This document shows positions 11,046 through 22,140 of a stretch of DNA of 64,000 nucleotides, in pieces. The notes below the pieces were generated by a model. That model was not told the origin of the DNA. It ran no database searches and was given only the letters and a program-made list of their open reading frames with translations. The position numbers and the translations under genes are program-made. The stretch's first letter is position 1, and each line of letters starts with the position of its first letter. Location: positions 682,001 to 746,000 of the forward strand of contig OY253655.1 in the NCBI GenBank assembly GCA_958009055.1, in the 5' to 3' direction. Origin of the DNA: Choricystis sp. odSpoLacu1. Its lineage: Eukaryota > Chlorophyta > Trebouxiophyceae.

Positions 11046-11390
11046 AGCACGGTTGATGGCGTTTGTGTGGTGTGGTTCTAAGAGATGGCCCACCCGCAAA
11101 ATAAAAACCGCTCTTTTCGCACACACCATCCGGAAAGAAAGCCAATGAAAAGAGAAAACAAGTCCCCCTAACAAACACCACCCCACCTAATTCTTTATTT
11201 CGGGGAGGGTGGCGAGAGAGAGGGGAGTGGTGTGTGTCTTGCATGCTGCGGTTGTCGTCGCGGCCGCGCTTCTTCGCGCCCCCGACTCTCGCGCCCCCCG
11301 CCCCCCTTATTTTCCCCCAGCGCATGTGTTTTGGATGTAAACAATGTTTTTTTCGATGATGTTGATTGCAAAATGAACAAAACTGTTTCT
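11046..11390. other. Convergent 3' regions of PsbS and the CID gene
   Basis: No gene seen. AATAAA occurs on the plus strand at 11100-11105 (55 bp past the PsbS stop) and on the minus strand at 11199-11194 (about 190 bp past the CID stop). Both are plausible poly(A) signals, although AT-rich hexamers are only suggestive. Confidence 0.45.
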
Positions 11391-12233
11391 CTAGGCGACG
11401 GGGCTGCCACCGGGTGAGTAGGGATCGTCGCCTCGTGCCGCCTCCTCTGCCGCCGCCTCGTTTCCACCCCCCTCACCTCCCGCTGCCGCCCGCACCCGCG
11501 CCGCCACCTCCCGCCTCGCATCCACCCGCGCCGCCGCCACCACCTCCGCGTCCGCCAACCCGGACAACACGGACGCCGCGTCCCGGCGGGCGGCGGCTTC
11601 GGTGGTGAGTGCCGAAACCAAAGTTTCGAGCGCCCCCGCGTCACTCGGCCCGGGCGCCTCGCCCCCACTCAGCACGCCGTCCAGGGACGACTCCAGGGCG
11701 GCGGCATGGGCGGCGGCCGCGGCGGCGGCCGCCAGGGCGGTCTGGGCGGAGACCAGGTCTGACCGCGCACCCCGCTTGCGGCGCGGCAGCGGGGGGGAAG
11801 CCGGCGGCGCGCCGTCGGGCGGGCGCTTGACAGACGTCGGCGCCCCATCACCCAGCACTTTGCCCGTCGCATGCCCAAACACTTGGCGCTCCCGCATGAT
11901 GGCTGACAGGCGGGACGCAGCGGCGCCGGTTTTCGCGTCGACGGACGACCCCGCCAGCGCCATCACGCGGGGCGGCAGCACCCCCAGGAACGCGTTGACA
12001 TAGTCGGGCCCCTTCTTGCGCGAGTTTTGCAGGACGTCGTTGGCCAGGTAGAGCAGCGTGAGTTGGCGGGGCGGGGCGGACGACGCGGCATCGTACGACC
12101 GCGCCCAGGACGCGACGACGCGCGGTGCGTCGGACCTGTAGAACTGGCACCACCCCGACAACGCTTCGATGGAGGTTTGGGTGGGGTTGAGGAACGCCAG
12201 CTTGGCGGCGAGCACGGTTTCGTCAAAATTCAT
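11391..12233 (-). CDS. CID-domain protein, RPRD1/Rtt103-like
   Basis: Single exon, 280 aa. Residues 1-130 form an RNA polymerase II CTD-interacting domain: MNFDETVLAAKLAFLNPTQ, SIEALSGWCQFYR, WARSYDA, LTLLYLANDVLQNSRKKGPDYVNAFLGVLP. This is the helical repeat that binds phosphorylated Pol II tails in RPRD1 and yeast Rtt103, linking transcription to termination and 3' processing. A Pro/Arg linker is followed by an Ala-rich helical, probably coiled-coil C terminus (about 180-260) as in RPRD proteins. The start is the only ATG that gives the CID N terminus intact. It diverges from COG8 with 269 bp between starts. Confidence 0.9.
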   Translation of the reverse strand: MNFDETVLAAKLAFLNPTQTSIEALSGWCQFYRSDAPRVVASWARSYDAASSAPPRQLTLLYLANDVLQNSRKKGPDYVNAFLGVLPPRVMALAGSSVDAKTGAAASRLSAIMRERQVFGHATGKVLGDGAPTSVKRPPDGAPPASPPLPRRKRGARSDLVSAQTALAAAAAAAAHAAALESSLDGVLSGGEAPGPSDAGALETLVSALTTEAAARRDAASVLSGLADAEVVAAARVDARREVAARVRAAAGGEGGGNEAAAEEAARGDDPYSPGGSPVA

Positions 12234-12502
12234 GTGAGGAAAAAAAGGCAGGGGGCGAACGAAAGGCCTCACTGTCCGGGGTGGGGACGTGAAGTGAGTC
12301 TCGGTGTGTGTGCGTGTGTGCTGGAGACGGCGAGCCCGCCGACGGGGAGGAGGGAGCGAAAAAAACACAAATGCCGTCGACGTCGGGTTGTGATGTGAAC
12401 CAAAACTTGCTTTTCGTTTGGCGTCGGTTGAGGCGCGTCACACGCCCTCCGCTTCACACACACTGCACGTCTCGGCCTCATCTGCAGAACACACAACCAC
12501 TC

Positions 12503-14197
12503 ATGACCACCGCCACCGCGGCCCCTGCCGCCAGCCGCGACGCAGGCGCGACGCCGCGCGGCGCCAACGACGGCGACGCTGACGCCTACTTTGCCGAGTT
12601 GCTGGGGTACAGGTGAGGTTTGAGAAGATTAGGGAGAGCTGTAGGGCGTGTTGGCGAGGAGAGCGGGGCGCAGGGAGGCTCCGCGGGAGGCCCTCCCCGA
12701 CCGTCACTCGATCGAAACCAATCCCCCATCCAACCCACCAGCCTCGACCGCCTGTCCCGCGAGCCCGACCTCCTGAAAGCCGACGCCGACCGCCTGGACC
12801 GAGCCGCCACCGAGTCTGCTCTGGCCCACCGGTCCGCGTTTCCCGCTGCCGCGTCTGCCCTGGCCTCCGCCGCGGCCGCGCTGGCCGGTGCGGACGCCGC
12901 CGCCTCCCGCCTGCGCCGCCACGTGCCCCGCCTGGGGGACGCGGTGGACGCGTTTGCGCGGGCTGCGCCCGGGTTGGCGGCGCGGCGGGTGGATGACGCG
13001 AAAGCGCGCGACGCTGCGCCCGCCCTGGCCCCCCTGCTGGCAGCCCCCGCCCTGGCCGCCGCCGCCGCCGCCGGGGGCGCCCTGGACGCCGTCCTGGATG
13101 TGCGGGGTGTGGTGGGGCGGGTGGCGTTGCTGCACCCGGGAGCGCCCGCCGCGCGCGTGCTGGACGCGGCCGCCGCGCGCGCGGCCGCCACCGCGCGCGC
13201 GGCCCTCCTCGACCGCCTCGCCTCCCCCGTCCACCTGGCCGACTGCTTGCGTTGTGTCGGCTACTTGAGGCGGTTGCGTGGGCCTGGTGGCGAGGCCGGG
13301 TTTAGGGCCGACTTTTTGGCGGCGCGCGGTCGCTTTTTGGACGCCGCTGCAACCGCTGCGGCCGCGGCCGACGGCGCCCCCTCCGCGTCCTCCTCCCCCG
13401 ACGCCGTCAAGCGGGTGACGGACGCGCACCGGTTGCACTTGTTTGACGTGGTCATGCAGTATCGAGCCGTGTTTGGGGGTGGGGGTGGGGGGGAGGGGGA
13501 GGGAAACTCCTCATCCTCGGCCGCTGTCGACGCCGACCTCTCCACCTGGGTCGCCGACCGCACCGCCACCTACCTCGCCTCCCTGGACGCCTGCCTGCCC
13601 TCCCTCCCGGACGGCCCCTCCCTGGGGGCCGCCCTGGAGCACGCCAGCTATGCTGGGGCCTCGTTGGCTCGCGCGGGCGCCGACGCGCGCGCCGCGCTGG
13701 CGCCCTTGTTCGAGGCCGCCGCCCTGCGCCTGTGGACGCGGGCCCTGGACAGCGCCGTGGCTTCCTTCGAAGCGGGACTAGACGCGCACTCGTGGGTGGC
13801 GCTGCCCGCGCCGCCGCGGCCGCCCCCCGCGGCGGGCGCGGGTCCCGGCGCGCCGCCGCCGCCACCCTACTCGGCTCTTGCACACGCCCCTGTCGCCCGC
13901 CTCGTCAACGCGCTGGCGGCCGCGCTCAACGACCTGCGAGCGTGCGCCCCCTCCGCGGCCGGCCCCCCCGCAGCGGACGCGCTGTCTGGGGCGTTGGCGA
14001 GGGTGGCGGCCGCCGCGGCGGGGGCACGTGCCGCGCGCTCGGCGACACCGGCGGCCACCGCGGCGGCCGACGCGACGGCCGTGGTGGCGGACGCGGTGCT
14101 GCCTTACGCGAAGGAGTGCTTTGGGTGTGTGTACCCGGACGATGTGGGGCGGGTGGATGTGGCGGGCGCGGCAGCGTTGATTAGGGAGAGTGATTGA
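12503..14197 (+). CDS. COG8: Conserved oligomeric Golgi complex subunit 8
   Basis: Two exons, 12503-12612 and 12742-14197 (phase 2 splice, S at the junction), 521 aa. COG8 is a lobe-B subunit of the COG tether that handles retrograde vesicles at the Golgi. The recognisable series is YFAELLGY-R-SLDRLSREPDLL, ESALAHRSAF, a mid-protein HLADCLRCVGYLRRLR, FLAARGRFL, LHLFDVVMQYRAVF, and ASYAGASLARAGADARAALAPLFE, all in the order of COG8. The protein is unusually Ala-rich but colinear. The C terminus ends ALIRESD just before the stop. The 37-bp gap to the next, convergent gene is very short. Confidence 0.88.
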
Positions 14198-14234
14198 TTG
14201 AAAAACAAATGAAACCTTTATGACTCTTTTCCTT

Positions 14235-15957
14235 TCACACACAACTCTCTAAAGCCTCCCCCTCGCGCGCACCCGCCGCCGCCTCGGCCACGCCTTCCTC
14301 GTCCAGCCCCCACTCCGTCAGCAGCGGCCTCCACGCCGGCGGCGGGCGGGCGAGGGCGGCCGCCGCGCGTGCGCGCGGGGCATCCACCGGCGGCCCGCTC
14401 ACCCAGCGACACGCCAGGGCCGCGGTGGCGGCGTCGGCCGGCAGACCCAGCGCCGCGTTGGGCCAGGGCAGGGGCAGGGCCAGCGGCGCCACGGCTGCCG
14501 CGGAGAGGCGGGGGTGGGCAGCGCCCTCTGCTGCGGCGTCCGCCGCCGCGTGTGCGTTGCGAACGCCCCTCACCACCGCCACATCGGCGTCCACGCCTCC
14601 CGGCGCCGCCAGCGCCGCCGCAGACACTCCCGGAGTCCACAGTTTGACGGTGGCCAGGTCGGGAGGCGCGGCGCGGGGCGGGAGCGACGCCGCGAGCGCG
14701 GCCGGCACGCCGCGCCCGCCCCCGCCGCGCGCGCTCGAAAACAGGGCCACCACGTCGGCCGCGTCGGCAGCACCAGCGGCAGTGGATGCGGCAGGCCCAC
14801 TGCGCGCCAGGCGGAGGGGAGTCGTGGCGCCGTCCAGTGCGGCCGCGACGCGCGCGGCGGCCGCAAAGCGCGGACCGCCCGCCGGCGGCGGGGAAACGAG
14901 TGTTGTGACGTCGGCCAACGGGGCCAGCAGGCCGGCCGACACCGCGGCAGCGGCGGCGGCGGTGTCTTCGTCACCGTCGACACTCGCGCCGCGCACGCAG
15001 AAGGCGAGGCGGGGGGGTGCGCGGCCAGTCGTCGCGCGCGGCCGCGAGCGCGGCGGCCGCGACGCCGCCCCACCCGCCAGTGTCGTCCACCAGCACGACG
15101 ACGCCGCCCAGCCTGTCGCACCGCTCCGCGTGGCGGCGCATGCCATCCTCCAGGGCGGTGGAGAGGGCGGCGTCGGGCGGAGGGCCGTAGCCGGACCGCG
15201 GGCGCCACCCCGGCGCGGGGAGCAGCGCGGCGCGCGGCAACGGCGCCTTCAAAAAATCGGTCCACGAGGCCGGGGGCGCGCCCGTGGCCAGGTCGGCGGC
15301 CGCGGCCGCCAGGTCGGCGTCCCGGGTGGTGGGGTCGGCCAGCGCGGCCGCAAAGCGCGAGCGCGGCAGCGGCGGGCCGCGCGGCGGTGCGGCGACGGCG
15401 CCAGTCCAGGTGTCGCCAGGCGGGGCGGAGGTGGCGCCATCGTCGTCGCAACCGGTCAAACCTGCGCCCAGGGAGTCGGGGTCGTCGATCACGAGGGCGC
15501 GCGGGGCGTAGGTGGAGGGCTGGGGAAGAGGAGAGGGGTGATCGGTTGAGAAAACACGCAGCGACCCTGCTGAGCCCCGCTGCCCCTCTCCACAGACATG
15601 CACACTCACGCCACACACCCAAATCCACACGCACTCACCCCGGCCGTCTCGTAGAAGAGGCAGTCGAACCCAAAAGCAGCGGCCGCGGCCTCCGCGCCAG
15701 CTCCCGCATCGCGCCCGCCCGACTCGACGCCCAGCAGTTCATCCTGTAATGGGAGGTGCGTGTGTGGGTGTGTGTGTGCGAGTGAGAGAGAAGAGAGAGA
15801 GAGGAGGAGGGAGGCACGCGGGAGCTAGCCGCCCCATGCGTCAGCCTGCCCCCCCATCTCGCGAACGACGACTCGCCTGCAGGTTCCAAAAGTGGGCGCC
15901 CGCCCAGTTGGCGGCGCCACCAAACTGCAGCGTGATCAGCTGGCCGGGGGTGGTCAT
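14235..15957 (-). CDS. Misato (DML1/MSTO1) homolog, one frame break
   Basis: Three exons: 15957-15877, 15743-15639 and 15519-14235, 489 aa once a single base is removed. Misato proteins are tubulin/FtsZ-related factors for mitochondrial distribution and morphology. Diagnostic N terminus: ITLQFGGAANWAGAHFWN joined by splicing to LQ-DELLG (family FGxxANxxGxHFWNxQ-DE). ALVIDDPDSLG opens exon 3 and GGVVVLVDDTGGWGG lies in the centre. The first intron begins with GC (GCGAGT) rather than GT, and no GT donor near it keeps the reading frame. In exon 3 the frame breaks at seven G (15011-15017). Six would restore an uninterrupted protein and make the total divisible by three. Confidence 0.83.
15744..15876 (-). 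other. Non-canonical GC-AG intron in Misato
   Basis: Coding-strand donor CAG|GCGAGT and acceptor TTACAG|GAT. The join gives NLQ-DELLG, the sequence expected for the conserved Misato N terminus, in phase 0. Confidence 0.75.
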
Positions 15958-16113
15958 TGAGGGGAGAGGCGGGCGCCTCGACCAAGCGGCAACAAAAAAG
16001 TGATCACAGTCTGAAAACAAAACCACAACGAGCCCTCTACCAAAACGACAAAAACAGTCACCGCGAGTCGCGTGTAGCATCGAACAGCAGCACTGGTGGC
16101 GGGCGCCGGCAAA

Positions 16114-16721
16114 TCACACGTCGTCCCCCCACTCGCCGCCGTCGCCCTCGGGGAACGCGTCGCCAAAAGCGCCTGAATCGTCGCCGTCGAAGCCGTCGTC
16201 GTCATCCACGTCGTCGTCAACGTCGACGTCATCGATGAGGTGGCCGTCGTCAAAGTCGTCCTGGGGGGTGGGAAAGATTTTAAGGTGTGAGTGGGGACGC
16301 GAGCGGCGAACACAACCACCGTGTCCTCCTCCAAACCAAAACCACTCTCTCTCTCTCACATCCATTCCAACCGACGCCACACCGCTGGCGGGGCCAAACA
16401 TGGCCCCCCCCGCGACGCCGAGGGGCAGCGCGTCGCGCAGGGCGTCGCCCTCGGCCGCGAGCTGTGGGGGAGAGAGGGGCAGGGTTTTTTGTGAGTGCGC
16501 GCTTTTCGAATGACACAGCACGCCAACCTAGGCGGCGTCCGAGGTGGAGGGAGAGGGTGGCGGCGAAGAGCCCCCCCCCCCCCATTGCCGCACGATGCCC
16601 TCCCTGCCCATGTCACCGACTCGGCCAGCGCTCGCTCCGCCTCGTCCACCGCGGCCAGCAAGTCATCCGGCTCGCCCGGTACGCGCAGCGTGGACGGGGC
16701 GGGAGGGGGGGGGAGCAGCAT
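16114..16721 (-). CDS. Small acidic protein of unknown function
   Basis: Three exons 16721-16617, 16461-16360 and 16260-16114, each in phase 0, give 117 aa. The N terminus has MLLPPPPAPSTLRVPG and an EPDDLLAAVDEAERALAES helix. The middle exon adds LAAEGDALRDALPLGVAGG, a further helix. The last 48 residues are dominated by Asp (DDVDVDDDVDDDDGFDGDD), a highly acidic tail of the kind found in histone-binding or other nuclear proteins. I do not recognise a family. All splice sites are canonical, and the three exons each keep an open phase-0 frame, so the gene is likely real though small. It is transcribed in the same direction as its neighbours on both sides. Confidence 0.6.
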
Positions 16722-16845
16722 GATGTGGAGTGTGTTTTTCTCTGTTTTCGAGTTGTGTCGCCGACACTCTCGCCTTTCCTCCCTTTTGTTACACCCGCCC
16801 ACACAAAGAGAAACACGCACACACCCTCCACACACACACACACTC

Positions 16846-19079
16846 TCACGCCACCCCAGTGCGCGCCCGGGACCGGGTCGCCCGCGTGGACGTGGGCGGC
16901 GCGTCGGCGACAGCCGCCGCGCGGCGCGCGCGCGGTTTGGGGGGCGGCGCGTCGCTCGCCGCCGCCGTCGCCGCCCGCGACCGCGACCGCGGCGCGGCCG
17001 TGGACCGGGACCGGGGGGCGGCGACAGTGGACCGGCCAGCCCGGGTGGACGCGGTGGCCCGGCCGGAGCGAGGCGCGGGGGGAGGGGGGGTCCGGTTGGC
17101 GGTGACGACGCCGCGCAGCGCGACGGCCGCCACGACGGCCGCCACCAGCGCCGCCACCAGCGCCACAGCCGCCAGCGCGGGATGAGGCACGCTCTTCACA
17201 GCCTCCAACAAAGCTGCCACCGCGGGCGACGCCAGGGCTGTCGTCAGGCCGGCGCGCGCGGCCGCGACGCGCACCGCGCCGCGCGTCGCAGCCGCGCGCG
17301 CAGCGGGGCCAACAGCGGCCACCGCTGCGTCGACGGCGGGCGTGACGGACGCGACGGCGGCGTCGACGGCGGGGGTGACGGCGGCCAAGGCGCGGTCGAC
17401 GTGGGGGGCGACCGCGGCGGCCGCCCTGTCCACCGCGCCCACGGCGGCCGCCAGCCGGGCGTCGCGGGAGGCGGCGGCGTCCACGGCGGCCCGGGCGGCG
17501 GAGGCCAGGGACGGGGGGGCAGGGTCGGCGGGGGCGGCGGGCGGCGGAGGCGGGGCAGAGACGACAGCAGGTGCCGCCACTGGCTCCACCGCGGGCGCCC
17601 CCCATCCACCGTTGCGCACGGCGGCGGGCACAGCCGGTGCCACCGTGGCGGATGGCACCACCAGGCGGGCCAGGCCGGCGCACAGCAGCAGCGCAAAGAC
17701 GGCCAGGAGGGCGGCCGCCGCGTGGAGCGCGGCGGGCGGCGGGTTATCCCGCGCGGACGACGCAACAGACGCACCGCCGCCGCCTCCACGCTGTTTACCC
17801 GCCGCCTTGGCCGACGACGACGGCGTGGACAGGACGACGGCAGCGTCGGCAAGCAGCAGCGGCGGCACGCACGCGCGCGCGGCGCGCACACTGTCACCCG
17901 TCCCACCCCCCTCCCGGGGGGACGGCGTGGGCGTCGTGACGGCAAGGTGAGCCTCGGCCGACGTGGCGGGCGCGTCCGAGGCGGGGGTGGCAGGGCGCGC
18001 GGCTGCCGGCGCGGCGGGGGTGACCGGGCGGGCGCCACCACCAGCCTCGGACACAGTCCCGCCCGCCTCGGGCGCGGGGGGAGGCGCCGCGGCGCCGCCC
18101 ACGCCACGCGGGGAGGATGCTGTGACGGCGAGGGCGGCAGAAAGCGCCGGCATGGAGGCGGGAGGGGACGCGGCGGGCGGCGTGAAGACAGCGTCCGGCG
18201 TGGCGGCCAGGCTGGCCACGACCGCGGCCGCGTCGCGGGCGGCGGCGGCGGGCGTGACGTCGCCGCCCAGGTGGCCGGCCAAAGCAGCCGCCCGGCGGGC
18301 GGCGGCCGCGACCTCGGGCGCAGACACGGGGGGGGACGTCACCTTGGCCCGCCCGCCCGAGGACGAGTCGCCCACGCCCACCTCGGGCGACGACAGCGCG
18401 TCCGTTAGGCCACGCGGCAGGCGGGCCCGGCCGCCCGGCGTCAGGCGGGCGGGGGACGGCGCGCCCACGCCGCGCGACGCGCGCGTTGGCGAAGGCGACC
18501 GCGACGCCGCCCCCAGGCCGGCCAGCCACTCGGTGGCGCGGGCGTTCTGGGGGGTGCCGCCCCCCGCGGCTGCCGCCACAACCGGGGCCAGGTCGTGGCG
18601 CACCGCGTCAAGCGACGCGCGGCGGTCGGCGGTCGGCGGGGCGGCGTCGTCGGGGGCGCGCCAGTCGGCGGGGAAAGGGGGCAGGGGGCCGACGTCAGGG
18701 TCGGACATGGGGCTGGAGGAGGTTGGTGGAATGAGGAGGAGGGTGGGTGGGAAAGGTTTGGAGCGGAGTGAGAGCGTTGTCGTGTGGCGCGAAGAGGAGG
18801 GAAAAACGGTTCGAATGACCTCGCGCCGAGCAGCCCTTTCTCAAAAACCGGCAGCCCTTCTCCCTCCACCCCGCCCCACTGCCAGCCCAGTGTCAGCGAG
18901 TGTGCGCTGGTGCACCACACCAGCGCGTCCTGGGTGCGACACGCGTGTCCCCCAACAATCCAAACCCATCCGCACCTGTCGGCCGATGCGTCGATGCCGG
19001 CCACCGGCCACTTGAACAGCCGTTCACGCGCTGCCGATCCCTGTGGGGGCAAGGGGTAGCCCGCGCTTCGGTTGGCCAT
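16846..19079 (-). CDS. Ala-rich membrane protein of unknown function
   Basis: Two exons, 19079-18976 and 18712-16846, 656 aa. The short first exon encodes MANRSAGYPLPPQG...ERLFKWPVAGIDASAD. A CAG|GTGCGG donor and CTCCAG|CCCC acceptor splice in phase 2 directly in frame with the internal Met at 18708, which could otherwise be taken as the start. The long exon is low-complexity Ala/Pro/Ser/Thr. It has two hydrophobic stretches suitable as membrane helices: ALLAVFALLLCAGLARLVV in the middle, and LAAVALVAALVAAVVAAVAL nearer the C terminus. Between them is an amphipathic Ala/Val/Asp repeat (AVTPAVDAAVASVTPAVDA). The tail is Arg/Thr/Ser-rich and basic. No family is recognised. Confidence 0.6.
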
Positions 19080-19346
19080 CACAAAATTAAGGCAGGTGTG
19101 CTGACGCACAGGGAGAGAGAAGAAACGTCGAATCAGGAGAGCAAAGGATTGAGAGACGACGTCACTTCTCTCTCTTTTGCGGGGCCCGCACGCCGCGCCC
19201 TCTCTCGCCAGAGCACGCTTCGCGCGACCCTCGAGGCCCCCACACACACAAGCCCCGCGCCTCGCGTGAACAGGCACGCCCGCCGTCACACACACACCCA
19301 AACCCCGCAAAGCGCTCCATCGCGCGCACCCCCTGTCTCTTTTCCA

Positions 19347-20251
19347 ATGGCCGACTTCTCCATGCCCTACCAACCCCCGGGCGGGGCCGCCGCCCCCCCC
19401 GTCGCCTTCTACGACAGCGGCGCGGCGGGCGGCTATGGCGGTGGGGCGGCGTCCAGCGGAGCGTACGGAGGGTATGGAGGTGGGCCGCCGGGGCCGGGCG
19501 GCGGCTTCGAGGATGAGCCACCCATGTTGGAAGGTGAGAGAGGAGAATGGAGTTGTGTGGGGGGGCAGAGAGGCTGGTGGAAAACGGGAAAGCGTGTGTT
19601 TGATCACCCTCCACACAAAACCACCCTCCTTCAGAGCTGGGCATCGACCTCTCCGGCATCCTGCGCCGCTCCCTCGCTGTCCTCACCAGCCGCCACGCCG
19701 CCGCGTCAGCCGACGCCGACTTGGGAGGGCCCCTCCTTTTCGCGGCCGCTCTGGGCGCCACCCACCTCCTCGCGTCCAAACTCCATTTTGGCGTCATCCT
19801 GGGCTGGACTGTCGCCGGCTCCGCCGCCGCCTGGATCGTGGCCTCCGCCCTGGTGTCCGCCGCGGCCGGCGGCGGGGGTGGGGGCGGCGTGTCCCCGGGC
19901 GGCGGCAGCGTCGGTGGCGGCAGCAGTGGCCCGGGTGTCGGCCTCTATGACGCCACCTGCCTCGTCGGCTACGGCATGCTGCCCCTCGTCGCGGCCTCCG
20001 CCCTGGCCCTGCTGCTTCCCGCGGGGCGGGTGAGGGCGGTGCTCGTCGGCGGCGCCGCGCTGTGGGCGACCGCGGCGGCACGTGGCCTGTTTGCCGCGCG
20101 CGCGCCCGCGCTGCGGGGGGCGGGCTGGCTGGTGGCCTACCCGTGCGGCCTGTTGTATGGCGCGCTGGCGCTGCTCACGCTGTACTCGAAAGGGGGAGGA
20201 GGGCACGGTGGGGGTGGGGGTGGGGGCGGGGGGGCGCCGCCGGCAGGGTGA
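19347..20251 (+). CDS. Yip1-family Golgi membrane protein (YIPF5-like)
   Basis: Two exons, 19347-19533 and 19635-20251, 267 aa. YIPF5/Yip1 proteins are five-helix membrane proteins of early Golgi/ER-exit sites that bind Rab GTPases. The soluble N terminus is Gly/Tyr/Pro-rich, followed by FEDEPPMLE joined over the intron to ELGIDLSGILRRSLAVL, the signature of the YIPF5/7 branch. Next come DLGGPLLFAAALGATHLLASKLHFGVILG and later hydrophobic spans (LVGYGMLPLVAASALALLL, VAYPCGLLYGALALLTLY). A Gly-rich loop and tail replace the usual short sequences. It diverges from the 656-aa membrane protein (267 bp between starts). Confidence 0.9.
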
Positions 20252-20379
20252 CGTGTTTTCATCCCCCCACACACTCTCTCGCACGAGAGATTCAGACAGG
20301 TGTAAACCAAAAAGACACACAACATTGTTAAGGCAGAAAAAAACACGGATTCTAAAAACAAAAAACAGTTTCTCTCTTT

Positions 20380-22071
20380 CTACCGCGATTTTTTACCGCC
20401 CGGCCGCCACAACGTCGCCAGCGTGGCCTGCCGCTTGGCTCCCGGCTGCACCGCCGCCAGGGCGGCACGCTGGGAGGCGACGTCGACGGCGGCCAGGTCA
20501 AAGGGTTGTGCCGTCGCGAGCGCGGCCGCGGCCGCGGCTGCGCGCGGCGGGTCGCTCGCGCCTTCATCGATCGACCAGTCGTCGTCCAACGCCGGGCCCC
20601 ACGAGTTGGGGGGGGTGGGTGTTGCGTCGGAGGCGGCAGGAGGGGGCGACGGACTGCGGGCAGGCGCACTGGCCTCCTGCCCCTCCTCACCACCACCCGC
20701 CTCCTCCACTCGCCGCGCACCGAAGAAGAAATCGATGCGCCCCCGCCCCACAGGTCCATCCGGCGCCAGCAGGTCGGAAAACCGGGCGACGACGGCGGCG
20801 GGGGTGCCCGCGCGGCCGCCCGTCACAGTGGGAATCAGGACGCGCGGCCTCAACGCGGCCACACACGCCCGCAGCTCGGGAAAGGAGGAGTGCTCGCTGT
20901 AGGGGACGCCATACATGACGACGCCGGGGGCGGGGGAGTAGGGGCGCAGCGTGACGGTGGGTGGGGCAGATGGGTCACCGCCGCGCTGCCCGCTGCCGCC
21001 GCGCCACGCCCACCCGGTGGGGCGCACGCCAATCACCCGGCCAAAACCATCAGCCGGCAGGTGGGCGGCGAGGGCGGGGCCCGACAGGGCGGCCCCCATG
21101 GGGACGACGAGGATGTCGGCGGCGGCTGCGTCGGACACGAGGCAGGGCGAATCGCCGAGGCCGGTTAGACTCAACACCCTTCGCTTGGCGGGGGGAAGCC
21201 ACACGGTGGCGCCCAGGGCGGAGGCGAGGCCGAGGTAGAGTCTCTCCTTGCCGATGCGGTAGCTGCCTGTGTTGTGAGTGTTGTGGGGTGGGGGTTGGAA
21301 ACAAGGGGGAAAACAACACCGAACACTTTTTTCAACCCTCTCTTCTCCCGCCTCACCCACAACAATCCTGGGCCTCGGCGCCCCCCCAGCCGCCGCGTCC
21401 GCCACCTCCTGCGCCATGGCGCCCGCTGCAGCCGCGATGGCGGCGGCTTGGGGCGGGTGGTCGTGGCGGGGGTGTGAATACGTCGTGTCGAGGAGCAGCA
21501 CGTCGACGCGGGGGCTGCGTCCGATCGCCGCGCTCAACCCATCATGCCACCTGCAGTCCCCCGTGTGCACGATCCTGCGAGGTTGGTTGCTGTCGCCGTC
21601 GCCTCGGGCTGGCACGTCGAAGGTGAGGACGAGCGCGCCAGGGCAGTGGTTGGCGTCGTGTGCAGTCACAACGACGGGCGGCGCGCCCCTCCCCACATCA
21701 TGCACTCGCACCGCCTCCCCCACGTGCAGCGGCACGATGAGGGAGGGAGGTACGCGGGGCGTGTCGCGCGTGATGAGGGCCGCGGTGACGGGGGAGCAGT
21801 GGATGGGGTGGGGGAAGGACCGGCGCAGGCCTGTGAGTGTTGGTGGGAGAGTTGGATTGGGGGCGGGGGGGCAAAAAAAACGAACCCAACCCTCCCACGC
21901 GCCCCAATTTCGCAGCCCCGACACACGCCACTCACCCACGGTGTGGTCGCTGTGCGCGTGCGTCAGGAAGTAGGTGTAGGCGGCGGGCGGCAACGGGGGC
22001 GTGATGCCGAAGCCATCGACGAGGCAGCGCGTGCCGGGGACGAGTTTGGCGGCGAGGCGCTGGTCGGCCAT
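20380..22071 (-). CDS. SNM1/PSO2-type DNA cross-link repair nuclease
   Basis: Three exons, 22071-21936, 21830-21357 and 21266-20380, 498 aa. It has a metallo-beta-lactamase plus DRMBL fold as in SNM1A/DCLRE1A and yeast Pso2, 5' exonucleases acting on interstrand cross-links. Visible motifs: FLTHAHSDHTVG (metal-binding HxHxDH), DANHCPGALVLTF, HTGDCRW, LLLDTTYSHP, IGKERLYLG spanning intron 2, and PYSEHSSFPEL. The C-terminal extension after FFFGARRVEE is Pro/Ser/Ala-rich and ends GGKKSR. Unlike SNM1A, no N-terminal UBZ finger is present. Both introns (105 and 90 nt) are multiples of three without stops, so unspliced RNA would also read through. Splicing is supported by TVG-LRRSF and VV-GSYRIGK continuity. 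Confidence 0.9.
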   Translation of the reverse strand: MADQRLAAKLVPGTRCLVDGFGITPPLPPAAYTYFLTHAHSDHTVGEWRVSGLRNWGAWEGWVRFFCPPAPNPTLPPTLTGLRRSFPHPIHCSPVTAALITRDTPRVPPSLIVPLHVGEAVRVHDVGRGAPPVVVTAHDANHCPGALVLTFDVPARGDGDSNQPRRIVHTGDCRWHDGLSAAIGRSPRVDVLLLDTTYSHPRHDHPPQAAAIAAAAGAMAQEVADAAAGGAPRPRIVVGEAGEERVEKSVRCCFPPCFQPPPHNTHNTGSYRIGKERLYLGLASALGATVWLPPAKRRVLSLTGLGDSPCLVSDAAAADILVVPMGAALSGPALAAHLPADGFGRVIGVRPTGWAWRGGSGQRGGDPSAPPTVTLRPYSPAPGVVMYGVPYSEHSSFPELRACVAALRPRVLIPTVTGGRAGTPAAVVARFSDLLAPDGPVGRGRIDFFFGARRVEEAGGGEEGQEASAPARSPSPPPAASDATPTPPNSWGPALDDDWSIDEGASDPPRAAAAAAALATAQPFDLAAVDVASQRAALAAVQPGAKRQATLATLWRPGGKKSR

Positions 22072-22140
22072 GGCAGCAGCCTGTGTGTGGCAACAGCGGA
22101 GAGAGAGTGGGAGGCGCGCGCGCCCAGCCCGGGCGCCGGC

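Noticed and set aside
16495..18408. 637-codon plus-strand frame, Arg/Gly-rich
   Set aside because: Antisense to the Ala-rich membrane protein; produced by GC-rich codons read on the other strand.
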